Assembly (NCBI GenBank): GCA_965208685.1
Contig: CBDBPL010000007.1
Location: 1,736,001 to 1,800,000, forward strand
Origin: JAJEFO01 sp965208685
Lineage (GTDB): Bacteria > Pseudomonadota > Alphaproteobacteria > Rhodobacterales > Rhodobacteraceae
Length of the DNA stretch: 64,000 nucleotides
Reading direction: 5' to 3'
A program made the position numbers and the translations under genes. A model generated the notes under the pieces. It had not been told where the DNA came from, ran no database searches, and worked only from the letters and a program-made list of their open reading frames with translations. Below are positions 17,720-26,097 of the stretch, piece after piece; position 1 is the first letter of the stretch, and the number at the start of each line of letters is the position of its first letter.

Positions 17720-19074
17720 TGCCAGCTTGCCTCGTACTCCTTGAGACGCGACCGGATGAACTCGTTTCTCGCGTCCCCCTGCAGGTGGTCCCCGGACCTG
17801 TAGATTCCCGCCACGTCGATCGAGATTTCCTTGAGGACCGCGCCGTCATCGCGACCTTCTTGCACGGGGATTCTGAGCATCGTGTCGCCTCCATAGGTCG
17901 GAATTGCACCGCCGAAACCGTCGGTTGGCTGCGGTGCACGGTTCCCGGCGGCAACGGAACGGATGGCGTTCCGCAGAAGGCGCCGGGCCTTTGCAACGCC
18001 CCTGTCCGTGAAACCCATGTTCTCGCGCGCGTGAATGTTCCTCGGTCCCTGGCTGACCCACGCGTCATAGTCGCCCGGGTCGCGCTGCCGCTGTTCGTAG
18101 GAGCGGTCAGGCCCCTGGCCGTAGAAGTCGGTCGTCCCAAGCCCGACCTTCGACTTGTCGGTCAGGCCCCGGGGGTCGTCGCCGTCGCGGAAGTGCCGCC
18201 ACGCGATCACCAGCGTGTGCGTGTCGTCGACAGGGGTTATCCAGCGGCTGAGTCCGCAGCGCCCGAAATACCGGGGCTTGTCGGGCACGGGAAAGTGCCC
18301 GCCGTTTTGGGTGAATGCTGGCAGCATGTGATCATGGCACCGGATCCAGACTATGTCGTCGACGCGCCGGACGTTGGTGTAGAAGTCGCCCGTCCGGCTT
18401 TCGTGGTACTCGATCATCGGCATTTCGGCGAAGGCGTCGATGAACTGGCTCCGCACCGCGAGCGTGTGAAGGTACACGACGTGGAATGGGTCCCACGCAT
18501 TTTCCATCACCTGAAGCCAGTTGCACGGGGACTCGATGAGGTAAGGCAGCATTTCGTCGCCTGCCTCGTCGAACGTGTCCATCACGGGGAACGGGGGCTG
18601 TTCTTCCGCCGGTCCCATGTAGGCGAACGCGAGCCCCTTGGATTCGATGACCGGGTAGGCGCCCAGGCAAGCGCGCGTCCTGACCTGGCTGGCCGGAGGT
18701 TCGCAGGGCGTCTCAAGGATTGTTCCGTCGAGCCCGTACTTCCAGCCATGGTAGGAACAGCGAATGCCACCCTCTTCGACGATCCCGAATTCCAGGCTCA
18801 TGTTCCGGTGGCAGCAATGCAGGTGCGTGAGGCCGAGCCTGCCTTCGCCCTTCTCTCGGAACAGCACCAGGTCCTCGCCCATGATCCTGATACGGCAGGG
18901 AAGGTCTCCGACCTGATCCGTCATCGCAACGGGCAGCCAGTAGCGGCGCAGGTATTCGCCGCAGGGAGTGCCCGGGCCGACTTCCGTCAGTTCCGGATCA
19001 GGCGTCTCCGTCCAGACGGACTGCCGGGCGTGCCCGCGAAAGTTGCCTTTCGGTGCTGCAAGTCGATCCGTCAT
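17716..19074 (-). CDS. Rieske-type aromatic-ring-hydroxylating oxygenase, alpha subunit
   Basis: Non-heme iron oxygenase of 452 aa. The Rieske [2Fe-2S] ligands are in HCCHRNMSL and CSYHGWKYG near residues 80-110. The mononuclear iron site is NAWDPFHVVYLH (Asp, His, His). Length and motifs fit the Phthalate/Vanillate-type alpha subunits that work as homotrimers with a separate reductase. The ATG giving MTDRLAAPKG is preferred over 19104. It heads an operon with two paralogous unknown proteins and a DUF1116 protein, all overlapping. No reductase gene is adjacent. Substrate unknown. Confidence 0.9.
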   Translation of the reverse strand: MTDRLAAPKGNFRGHARQSVWTETPDPELTEVGPGTPCGEYLRRYWLPVAMTDQVGDLPCRIRIMGEDLVLFREKGEGRLGLTHLHCCHRNMSLEFGIVEEGGIRCSYHGWKYGLDGTILETPCEPPASQVRTRACLGAYPVIESKGLAFAYMGPAEEQPPFPVMDTFDEAGDEMLPYLIESPCNWLQVMENAWDPFHVVYLHTLAVRSQFIDAFAEMPMIEYHESRTGDFYTNVRRVDDIVWIRCHDHMLPAFTQNGGHFPVPDKPRYFGRCGLSRWITPVDDTHTLVIAWRHFRDGDDPRGLTDKSKVGLGTTDFYGQGPDRSYEQRQRDPGDYDAWVSQGPRNIHARENMGFTDRGVAKARRLLRNAIRSVAAGNRAPQPTDGFGGAIPTYGGDTMLRIPVQEGRDDGAVLKEISIDVAGIYRSGDHLQGDARNEFIRSRLKEYEASWQ

Positions 19075-19150
19075 TTGATCTGCGCGCCAGCCGGATGGTG
19101 ACATCCGAGCCGACGATAGGGGATAGGCGGAATGACAGTCTGCTGCATCA

Positions 19151-20143
19151 TCAGGTTACGTCCTGTGCCACGAGATGCAGCAATTCTCCCCGCCTTACAA
19201 GGCCGCGGCAGGTGTGCGCCAGGATGAAGCCGTCAGACCGGAACTTCACGTCAGTTGAAGGTCGCTCCGGTTCGAATACGTGGTGAAGCCTGCCAGCCAA
19301 GGCACCGGGCCGCGCTTCCTGCCCCGCAGCTGCGGCCCTGTCGAACACGCCATCGCTCGTTGCGTAGAGCGACGAGGCAGGTGATGCGGTCTCAACGATT
19401 CTGGCGTGCTGCGGCTCTGCCTCTCCAGCGACGATCCCCATGTTCCGGAGCATGCGAAGCAGGCCGGTCTCTGCATTCCCGGTGATTTCTGGATCCGTGC
19501 CGCCGCCGCCTCCAAGTTCCGTGGCAATCATGGGAACGTTCTGGCGTTCCGCGGCGGCGTTGACGGACCGGTCGTCGTTTTGGTCGCCCAGTCGCCAGAT
19601 CAGCGGAAGACCGAAAGCGCGGGCCAAGGCAAGATTCGCCTCGTAGAGCGCGCTGTCGTCGCAGTGCGTGACCAGCGTGCAGGGTTGGAAGAACGAAGCC
19701 TTGCCGCCCGAGTGCAGGTCGACCACGGCGTCTGCGCGGGGAAGCAGTTCGGTTTCCACGAAGTCGGCGATCATGGCCGTCGGACCGCCGTTCGGATCGC
19801 CAGGAAATGCCCGGTTGAGATTCGCGCCGTCAAGCGGACTGACGCGGGAGGCCTCGGCGAACGCCGGAGCGTTCAAGGCGGGAACGAGAATGACCTGTCC
19901 CGCGAGATCCGCCGGATCGAGACGCTGTGCCAGGCGCATGAGGGCGGCCGGTCCCTCGAACTCGTCACCATGGGTGCCGCCAATGAACAAGGCGACAGGG
20001 CCGGAGCCGCTCTTCAGCGACACGACCGGGATCGGATGGTGTCCCAGCGGGTTGGAGTTGTCGGACCAGCGAAGACGAATCTCGCCGACGTGGCGACCAG
20101 GCTTGTCGAGGTCGATGGACGTCGAAACCCTGGTGGCTGCCAA
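19151..20143 (-). CDS. Succinylglutamate desuccinylase/aspartoacylase-family deacylase
   Basis: Zinc carboxypeptidase-fold deacylase of 330 aa. The zinc motif GGTHGDEFEGP (His58, Glu61) is followed by NLNRAFPGD near 120 and the third ligand in VDLHSGG near 150. A TTG at 20143 is chosen because AAAGGA lies 6 bases before it; any ATG would reach into or past the divergent gene. Related enzymes remove acyl groups from amino acids (AstE, DoeB). Next to an aminotransferase and TPP decarboxylase it may release an N-acylated amino acid for catabolism, which is inference. Confidence 0.82.
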   Translation of the reverse strand: MAATRVSTSIDLDKPGRHVGEIRLRWSDNSNPLGHHPIPVVSLKSGSGPVALFIGGTHGDEFEGPAALMRLAQRLDPADLAGQVILVPALNAPAFAEASRVSPLDGANLNRAFPGDPNGGPTAMIADFVETELLPRADAVVDLHSGGKASFFQPCTLVTHCDDSALYEANLALARAFGLPLIWRLGDQNDDRSVNAAAERQNVPMIATELGGGGGTDPEITGNAETGLLRMLRNMGIVAGEAEPQHARIVETASPASSLYATSDGVFDRAAAAGQEARPGALAGRLHHVFEPERPSTDVKFRSDGFILAHTCRGLVRRGELLHLVAQDVT

Positions 20144-20220
20144 AACGGTTCCTTTCGCCGAGAAGTTGCTTTGTCGTTTATCGTAAAATGTGATGAAGGT
20201 AATGACCATAGCTGTCCACA

Positions 20221-21345
20221 ATGTGGCTCGAGGCATCGAATGGGGAGGCGACGATAGCGGGACCGAAGGCAAAGCCGGGGATTGACCGGATCAAGCCGCA
20301 TATGCTGGGGTCGGCTGCTGACGCACTGCCGCCCGCCTGGGCCTTGCTGAACTCCAATGAGAGCGTCTTTGGTCCTAGCAGGCATGCCAGGGACGCCGCC
20401 CGCGCATCCGTGTCCGGAATCGAGCGGTACCCGGAGGAAGTCGATGTCGCGCTGGTCAACGCAATTTCCGGGCTCCATGGACTCGATCCGGAGATGATAG
20501 TCGTCGGGCAGGGGGCGGATGACCTTCTGGCGCGGCTGTTCCGCGCGTATCTCGGACAGGGAGATCAACTGGTCCGGTCTGCAAACGGATATCTGAAAGT
20601 TCCCAATTACGCACATGCAAACGGGGGTGAGGTCGTTTCGGTCGAAGATGACGACCTGATTCCGTCTGTCGACGGCATGCGCGCCGCTCTCACCGAGCGG
20701 ACGCGGGCGGTCTACCTCGCCAATCCGGAAAACCCGGCCGGCACGTATCTCCCGAAGGCGGAGGTCGAGCGCCTGCACGCCGCGATCCCGGACGACGTTC
20801 TCCTGGTACTGGACTGCGCGTACGCCGAATATGCATGGGCCGACGACTACGATCCCGGACATGACCTTGTCACGCGATCGGCAAACGTGGTTGTCTGTCG
20901 CACGTTTTCCAAGATCTACGGACTTGCCGGGGCCCGCGTGGGTTGGGCCCACGGCCCCCCGGACGTGATCGACGCCGTGCGGCGGATCGCCTTGACATTC
21001 CCCATGGCGCGACCCTCCGTCGCGGCGGCAATGGCGGCGCTTGAGGATCAGGAGCATGTCGCGTTCGTCCGCCAGGAGAACCGTGCGCTGCTGGAGGGAT
21101 TCTGCGGCCGGTTGAACAGCTTCGGCGTGGACTACGTTCCGTCGCAGACCAATTTCGTCCTCGTCAGGATGCCTGGAGCGGTTCAGGCGGAAGCTGCGGT
21201 TCTGGCCCTGGGCGAGAAGGGGATACGGGTCCGGCGAATGAATGCACCTGCATATGCCAATTGCTTCAGGGTCTCGATTGGCTTGCGGCACGAGCTGGAT
21301 GCAACGTCTCGGACGCTCGAAAGCCACCTTAGGGCGGCAACATGA
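20221..21345 (+). CDS. HisC-like PLP-dependent aminotransferase
   Basis: Class I/II (fold type I) aminotransferase of 374 aa. The PLP-binding Lys231 is in TFSKIYGLAGARVGW. Substrate-region motifs include LNSNES near residue 40, NPENPAGTYL near 170 and the C-terminal FRVSIG. It is similar to histidinol-phosphate aminotransferase, but it is followed directly by a two-subunit TPP decarboxylase rather than his genes. It may therefore supply a 2-oxoacid such as sulfopyruvate or phosphonopyruvate to that decarboxylase. Its TGA overlaps the next ATG. Confidence 0.85.
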   Translation: MWLEASNGEATIAGPKAKPGIDRIKPHMLGSAADALPPAWALLNSNESVFGPSRHARDAARASVSGIERYPEEVDVALVNAISGLHGLDPEMIVVGQGADDLLARLFRAYLGQGDQLVRSANGYLKVPNYAHANGGEVVSVEDDDLIPSVDGMRAALTERTRAVYLANPENPAGTYLPKAEVERLHAAIPDDVLLVLDCAYAEYAWADDYDPGHDLVTRSANVVVCRTFSKIYGLAGARVGWAHGPPDVIDAVRRIALTFPMARPSVAAAMAALEDQEHVAFVRQENRALLEGFCGRLNSFGVDYVPSQTNFVLVRMPGAVQAEAAVLALGEKGIRVRRMNAPAYANCFRVSIGLRHELDATSRTLESHLRAAT

Positions 21346-21890
21346 TGGCCAAGACCACTCCGGCAGGGACGCAAGGCCAGGTAGCTCACCCTTCGGGCGC
21401 TCGCATCATCGAACTCCTCAAGGAGAGCGGGGTTGGAGAGGTCGTTGCATTGCCCGACATTGTCACGAGCGACGGGCTGCTTTGGCCGATATCGCGCGAC
21501 CCGGAGATTCGCCTGACACGGGTCTGCAAGGAGGACGAGGGCGTCTCGATCTGTGCCGCGATGTCCTGCAACGGAACACGAGCGGTGCTGCTGATGCAGC
21601 AGACCGGACTCATGGACTCCCTCAACGCCATCCGTGCGATCGGCATCGACTACCAAAGGCCGGTCGTGATGCTGGTCGGCCTCCTGGAGAAGGAGCCACA
21701 TCTGCCTGCGAGCAGGTCCGCGGCCTACGGCGTAAGGATTGTCGAGCCGGTGCTCCGCGCGATGGGGATTTCGCATTCCCCGATCGAAGAGCCCGAGGAC
21801 GTTGAAAGCATCGTTCGCTTGATTGACGAAGCATACGCGAACTCGTGTCCGCATGTGTTCCTGATCGGCCGGGCACCGGTGGCGCCGTGA
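21342..21890 (+). CDS. TPP-dependent decarboxylase alpha subunit (sulfopyruvate/phosphonopyruvate decarboxylase type)
   Basis: A 182 aa protein with the N-terminal PYR domain of TPP enzymes: ELLKESGVGEVVALPD, CKEDEGVSICAAMSCNGTRA with the conserved Glu that activates TPP, and LMQQTGLMDSLNAI. Split PYR and PP subunits of this size are characteristic of ComDE sulfopyruvate decarboxylase. Phosphonopyruvate decarboxylase has the same domains but usually fused. It overlaps the aminotransferase upstream (ATGATGG) and the beta subunit downstream (GTGA). Confidence 0.8.
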   Translation: MMAKTTPAGTQGQVAHPSGARIIELLKESGVGEVVALPDIVTSDGLLWPISRDPEIRLTRVCKEDEGVSICAAMSCNGTRAVLLMQQTGLMDSLNAIRAIGIDYQRPVVMLVGLLEKEPHLPASRSAAYGVRIVEPVLRAMGISHSPIEEPEDVESIVRLIDEAYANSCPHVFLIGRAPVAP

Positions 21891-22462
21891 CCATCAGGCG
21901 TGATGAAGCGCTTCGCGCCCTCGTGCCGCTCGTGCGCGGCGACGACATCGTCGTCGCCGTGTACCAGACGAACTTCGACTGGATGGCGATCAATCCAAGG
22001 CCGCTGAACTACGTGGCCGTCGGAGCAATGGGGCAGGCGGCGTCGCACGGGCTGGGCCTTGCGCTGGCCAACCCGGAAAGACGGGTGTTCGTGCTTGACG
22101 GCGACGGCTCGCTGCTCATGAACCTCGGGGCGCTCGTCACCGTTGCCGGTGCGGGTGTCACCAACTTCTATCATTTCGTGTTTGCAAACCGCGTCTACGA
22201 AGTGAACGGCGACCAGCCGATCCCGAACGCCGGGAATGTCGACTTCGCGGGATTCGCCGCGGCTGCGGGATACGCCAAGTCCCAGTCGTTTGACGAACTT
22301 GACGAGTTTGCCGGTGCGGTGCCTCGCATCGTTGAGCTTGCCGGTCCGCAGATGGTCAGCATCGAGACAGTGCCGGGCGAGCCGTACCCGAGGAACTACG
22401 ACTACATCCACAGTGCCGAGGCACGAAAGACGTTCGAGGATGCGCTTAACCGCAGGGAATAG
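21887..22462 (+). CDS. TPP-dependent decarboxylase beta subunit
   Basis: A 191 aa PP-domain protein that binds the TPP pyrophosphate through Mg. The motif is VLDGDGSLLMNLGALVTVAG near residues 69-88 and it is followed by the second ligand region ANRVYEVNG. The family block VGAMGQAASHGLGLALANP precedes it. The GTG start overlaps the alpha-subunit stop. With the alpha subunit it would decarboxylate a 3-substituted pyruvate to the acetaldehyde. No xsc or phosphonoacetaldehyde gene is present in the window, so the substrate is open. Confidence 0.82.
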   Translation: MTIRRDEALRALVPLVRGDDIVVAVYQTNFDWMAINPRPLNYVAVGAMGQAASHGLGLALANPERRVFVLDGDGSLLMNLGALVTVAGAGVTNFYHFVFANRVYEVNGDQPIPNAGNVDFAGFAAAAGYAKSQSFDELDEFAGAVPRIVELAGPQMVSIETVPGEPYPRNYDYIHSAEARKTFEDALNRRE

Positions 22463-22463
22463 G

Positions 22464-23852
22464 TCATGCGTCGCGAAGCGCTGACGCCTGCCTGAGCCCG
22501 CCAATGCTCTGAGACGCCACGCGCGACGCGATGACCATCGCGATCATCAGCCCGGTCGTGACGGCCGCAGCGATTCCGAACCAGACGCCGATCTCGCTGA
22601 ACTGGAACACGCCGACAAACAGCCAGACGAAGAATGCAATGCCGAATGCCTGCCGATAGAGGCTGATCCAGACACTCCAGATCGGGCGCTTGAGGGCCTG
22701 CAGGAAGGAGTTGATCGCGAAATGCATCATGTAGGCCGGAAGGATCAGGCTCTCGACGCGAAGGTAGGCGAGACCGACCCGGATCACTTCCGGATCCTGG
22801 GTGAACAGTTCGAGCACAGGGCGTCCAAGGATCCAGATGATCGGCAACGCCCCGACTGTCATGATGAACCCGACCTTCCAGCAAAAGAAGAGAGCCACTC
22901 GGACACGATCATGGTCGCGGGCGCCGAACGCCTGGGCCGCGATCGGGAGCAGTGCGCCGGTCACGCCGAGAACCGGGAGGAACAGGATCTGTTCGAGCCT
23001 GATGGCAATGCCAAACCCGGCAATCGCGTGCTCGCCGAAACCCTTGAGAACGAACTGCACCACGAAGCCCGACAGCATCATGATCATGAGCGCGAATGCG
23101 GTCGGGAAGGTCTGAAGGAATATCTCCCTGAGCTCGGGGCCTCGTGGCGAGAAATGTCGGGACCGTACCCGAGACAGCGTTGCAAGCCTCAGCAGCTTCC
23201 ACAGCAGATAGACCATTACGCCGGTTTGGCTGATGACGGTGGACACCGCGAGGCCGTCGAAGCCAATCCCGACCCAGAAACCGGGAATGCCGAAAATCAG
23301 CAACGGATTGAGGGCTATGTTGGCAAAGAACGCGGCAATCAGGGCGTGCTGCATGGACCGCCCGTCGCCGTGCGCCTGCAATGCCCCGTTGCAGGCAAAC
23401 GCGACCATGAAGCCGGGCAGCGCCAGGGAAAGAAGCAGGTAGTAGCGCGTCCCGGCATCGCGGTAAGGTCCGGGCTCGGACACAAGCTGCACGAGCGCCG
23501 GGCCGTACCATGATCCGATTGCCACAAGGACCACGGCGGCGATGGCGCCGAACGTGACGCCTTGTGCCGAAAGCCGTCGGGCGGCGCGCCGGTCCTTCGC
23601 CCCGAGAGCGTTTCCGACGATTGCCCCCATCGCGGCGCCGAGACCGAAGCCGATGGACAGCGCGATGTAGAATGCCTGGTATCCCAGCGAGATGCCGGCT
23701 TGCGCGCTGGTCGACAGCAAGCCGGCAAAGAACATGTCCACGACGTTGTAGAGAGTGTTGAACAGCATCCCTATCGCGGCAGGGACGGCAAGCGTCCGAA
23801 AGTGACCGCTGATCGGACCTTCGGTCAGGTCGCTGGTGAGTTCACGTGCCAT
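22464..23852 (-). CDS. MATE-family efflux transporter
   Basis: Multidrug and toxin extrusion antiporter, 462 aa with about 12 transmembrane helices in two homologous halves. It starts with an acidic leader (MARELTSDLTEGPISGHF) and the typical PAAIGMLFNTLYNVVDMFF block. Repeated motifs such as AMGAIVGNALGAKDRRAARR and GALLPIAAQAFGARDHDRVR mark the two halves. It is the last gene of a three-gene minus-strand set with an AhpD-like protein and an XRE-cupin regulator, which suggests that the regulator controls export of the same compound. Confidence 0.92.
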   Translation of the reverse strand: MARELTSDLTEGPISGHFRTLAVPAAIGMLFNTLYNVVDMFFAGLLSTSAQAGISLGYQAFYIALSIGFGLGAAMGAIVGNALGAKDRRAARRLSAQGVTFGAIAAVVLVAIGSWYGPALVQLVSEPGPYRDAGTRYYLLLSLALPGFMVAFACNGALQAHGDGRSMQHALIAAFFANIALNPLLIFGIPGFWVGIGFDGLAVSTVISQTGVMVYLLWKLLRLATLSRVRSRHFSPRGPELREIFLQTFPTAFALMIMMLSGFVVQFVLKGFGEHAIAGFGIAIRLEQILFLPVLGVTGALLPIAAQAFGARDHDRVRVALFFCWKVGFIMTVGALPIIWILGRPVLELFTQDPEVIRVGLAYLRVESLILPAYMMHFAINSFLQALKRPIWSVWISLYRQAFGIAFFVWLFVGVFQFSEIGVWFGIAAAVTTGLMIAMVIASRVASQSIGGLRQASALRDA

Positions 23853-23862
23853 GCATGGCCGT

Positions 23863-24450
23863 TCAGGGGCGCTCTGCCTGGACGGTCAGAAACACGAACT
23901 CCGGTGTCAGGACGTCCACGAAACCGTGGTTCAGTTCGGCGTCAACGCTCAGGCTGTCGCCTTCGGACAGGGTCAGGTGCTGCTGGCCGTAGCGGTAGAT
24001 TGCCTGGCCGGAAAGCACCTGAACGAAGACGACGCCATGGCCGACATAGGTCGGCGGCTTGCCGCCGTCCCGGGTCAGCGTCACCCTGCGGGCCTGGAAG
24101 CGAAGATCCTTGCGCGCATGAAGGGCAAGATTCACGTAGTCGTGCCGATGTCCCTCGGTGAGGCGGGTGGATTTCAGGCCCTCGCCGGCATGCACCAGGG
24201 TGAAGTCCGTATGGTCGGTGCGCGCCTCTCGAAACAGCGACACGATGGGAACGCTCAGTGCCTCGGCGAGGGCGGCGAGCGTGGAAATGCTTGGGCTTAC
24301 CAGCCCGTTCTCGATGCGGCTCACCATGGCCGCGGACACGCCGGAAAGCTCCGCCAGCGCCCTTGCGGAGTGGCCGCGTTCGCGCCGGAGCTCTTTCAGT
24401 GACTGCCCGATGGCTTCATCGATGTGCTTGCCAGCCTTCTCGGATGCCAT
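23863..24450 (-). CDS. XRE-family transcriptional regulator with cupin sensor domain
   Basis: A 195 aa regulator. Residues about 14-68 form an XRE helix-turn-helix (LKELRRERGHSARALAELSG, then SAAMVSRIENGLVSPSISTL). Residues about 110-190 form a cupin domain (GHGVVFVQVLSGQAIYRYG, ELNHGFVDV) that usually binds a small amino-acid-like ligand. The PuuR/SutR type is the nearest known model. It sits between the AhpD-like gene and the MATE gene with gaps of about 10 bases. The inverted repeat at 25103-25122 upstream of the operon is its best candidate operator. Confidence 0.88.
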   Translation of the reverse strand: MASEKAGKHIDEAIGQSLKELRRERGHSARALAELSGVSAAMVSRIENGLVSPSISTLAALAEALSVPIVSLFREARTDHTDFTLVHAGEGLKSTRLTEGHRHDYVNLALHARKDLRFQARRVTLTRDGGKPPTYVGHGVVFVQVLSGQAIYRYGQQHLTLSEGDSLSVDAELNHGFVDVLTPEFVFLTVQAERP

Positions 24451-24459
24451 TTCGCGCCG

Positions 24460-25038
24460 TCACGTTTCTGCGTAGTAGCCGACCACGTCGCCGGCCATTG
24501 TCACGCCAAGCCCGTTGAGCAACCGGTTGGCGTAGTTGAAGTAGCAGATGATCTGGTTCATTTCCAGAATCTCGCCGTCATCCCAGCCCGTTTCGCGAAG
24601 TGCGCGAACGCAGCCTTCCGCGATCGTGCCGGGCCGCAGGGTCAGTGCTTCGGCATACCGAAGCGCCGCAAGTTCTCGACCCTCGAACTGGACCTCGGGC
24701 CGCCGGTCCTTGAGCGCCCTCTCGATCCTGTCGGCGCGCTCGTCGTCCCCGATCAGATGCCTCGCGTTGGCCCAGTGATTTGCATAGGAATAGGCGCAAT
24801 CATTCAGCGCGGACACGTACGATCCCAATGCCTCCTGGAACCACTGCGGAATGCTGTTGCCGCCGTCGTGAAGGCAGGCGCGGTAGAGCGTGACGTGACC
24901 ATGCATCGTGTTCGGCCTGAGCGAATGGACGCGCATGACGTTGTCCACGGTTCCATGCGGAGTCCGCGCCCGCTTCAAGGCTTCCGAGAGCGCCTCATCG
25001 GCGTCCTCGTCGGAAATCATCTTGATCCATGCCGACAT
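24460..25038 (-). CDS. AhpD/carboxymuconolactone-decarboxylase-like protein with altered CxxC
   Basis: A 192 aa alpha-helical protein of the uncharacterised peroxidase-related branch of the AhpD family. The active-site region reads SALNDCAYSYANHW: Cys81 and His88 are kept, but the second Cys of the usual CxxC is Ser84. A thiol-disulfide cycle using CxxC is therefore not possible, and the protein may bind a ligand or use one Cys. It is the first gene of the operon with the XRE-cupin regulator and MATE exporter, divergent from an ABC importer. Confidence 0.8.
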   Translation of the reverse strand: MSAWIKMISDEDADEALSEALKRARTPHGTVDNVMRVHSLRPNTMHGHVTLYRACLHDGGNSIPQWFQEALGSYVSALNDCAYSYANHWANARHLIGDDERADRIERALKDRRPEVQFEGRELAALRYAEALTLRPGTIAEGCVRALRETGWDDGEILEMNQIICYFNYANRLLNGLGVTMAGDVVGYYAET

Positions 25039-25102
25039 AGTGCCTCCTCGGAGCGTTTGGCAGGCTGCGTTCGCATTTCATTCGAACGATTTTTCTTATT
25101 CC

Positions 25103-25122
25103 TTGCATGAACCGTCATGCAA
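25103..25122. promoter_or_regulatory. Inverted repeat operator between AhpD-like gene and ABC importer
   Basis: TTGCATGA-ACCG-TCATGCAA is a perfect 8-base inverted repeat in the divergent promoter region. Further ATGCAA-like half-sites occur at 25137 and, in reverse, GCATTTCA at 25073. One of the two XRE-cupin regulators nearby is the likely binder. Confidence 0.55.
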
Positions 25123-25352
25123 CGTTATTGAGTGAAATGCAAGAATGAGGGGATGCCGAATTTTGCGTTGTCGCCGCCATTGGCCAGAGCGAACGTCGCG
25201 CGCGATGCGCCCCGGATCCATGCGATCCCAGACGCGCGTCTGCAATGGCATGGCCGTTGGAATCGGCAATGAAGGAAAATCGTTGCCAGGCGTCTTTGCT
25301 TGCAGCCATGGTTCCGTGAAACGTGCGCCAGTCGTCACGGAAGGTGAAGTGC

Positions 25353-26096
25353 ATGGATAGCCAGCCGATCATCGAAGCCCGCAACCTGGACAAGTTCTTC
25401 GGGAAGTTCCACGCCCTGAAGGATGTCAGCATCTCCGTTCGCCAGGGTGAGCGCGTGGTGGTGTGCGGCCCTTCGGGATCCGGCAAGTCGACGTTGATCC
25501 GCTGTTTCAACGCGCTGGAAAGCCATAGTTCAGGCACTCTTGTGGTCGACGGCATCGAGGTCTTCGAGGGATCGAAGGACGTCCGGAAACTGCGACAGGA
25601 AGTCGGCATGGTTTTCCAGCAGTTCAACCTCTTCCCGCATCTCACCGTGCTGGAAAACCTCATGATCGGGCCGATGAAAGTCCGGAAGGTCTCGCGGGAC
25701 CAGGCGGAAAGGACCGCGCGCATGTATCTGGACCGGGTGCACATCCCCGAGCAGGCGGAAAAGTACCCGGCCCAGCTTTCCGGCGGCCAGCAACAGCGTG
25801 TCGCAATAGCCCGGTCGCTTTGCATGGAGACCCGGATCATGCTGTTCGACGAGCCGACTTCGGCGCTGGATCCCGAGATGATCAACGAAGTGCTCGACGT
25901 CATGGTCGAGCTTGCGGAGACCGGCATGACCATGGTCGTTGTCACGCACGAGATGGGCTTCGCGCGCAAGGTGGCCGACACAATGGTGTTCATGGAGGAG
26001 GGGCGGATCGTCGAGGTTGCGCCGCCCGATCAGTTCTTCACCGCGCCAGCAAGCGACCGTTGCCGGATGTTCCTGGCGCAGATCCTGGAACACTGA
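25353..26096 (+). CDS. Polar amino acid ABC transporter ATPase
   Basis: GlnQ/AapP-type ATPase of 247 aa that powers an amino-acid importer. Walker A is GPSGSGKST near residue 39, the Q-loop FQQFNLFPHL near 90, the signature LSGGQQQRVAIARSL near 146 and Walker B IMLFDEPTSALDPEM, followed by the switch His in VVTHEMGFA. A GGAAGG lies upstream of the ATG giving MDSQPIIEA. It is the first gene of a four-gene operon: ATPase, permease, binding protein, permease. Confidence 0.95.
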   Translation: MDSQPIIEARNLDKFFGKFHALKDVSISVRQGERVVVCGPSGSGKSTLIRCFNALESHSSGTLVVDGIEVFEGSKDVRKLRQEVGMVFQQFNLFPHLTVLENLMIGPMKVRKVSRDQAERTARMYLDRVHIPEQAEKYPAQLSGGQQQRVAIARSLCMETRIMLFDEPTSALDPEMINEVLDVMVELAETGMTMVVVTHEMGFARKVADTMVFMEEGRIVEVAPPDQFFTAPASDRCRMFLAQILEH

Positions 26097-26097
26097 G

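Noticed and set aside
17719..19101. 460-codon frame opposite the Rieske oxygenase
   Set aside because: Antisense shadow; Rieske and iron-site motifs are on the minus strand.
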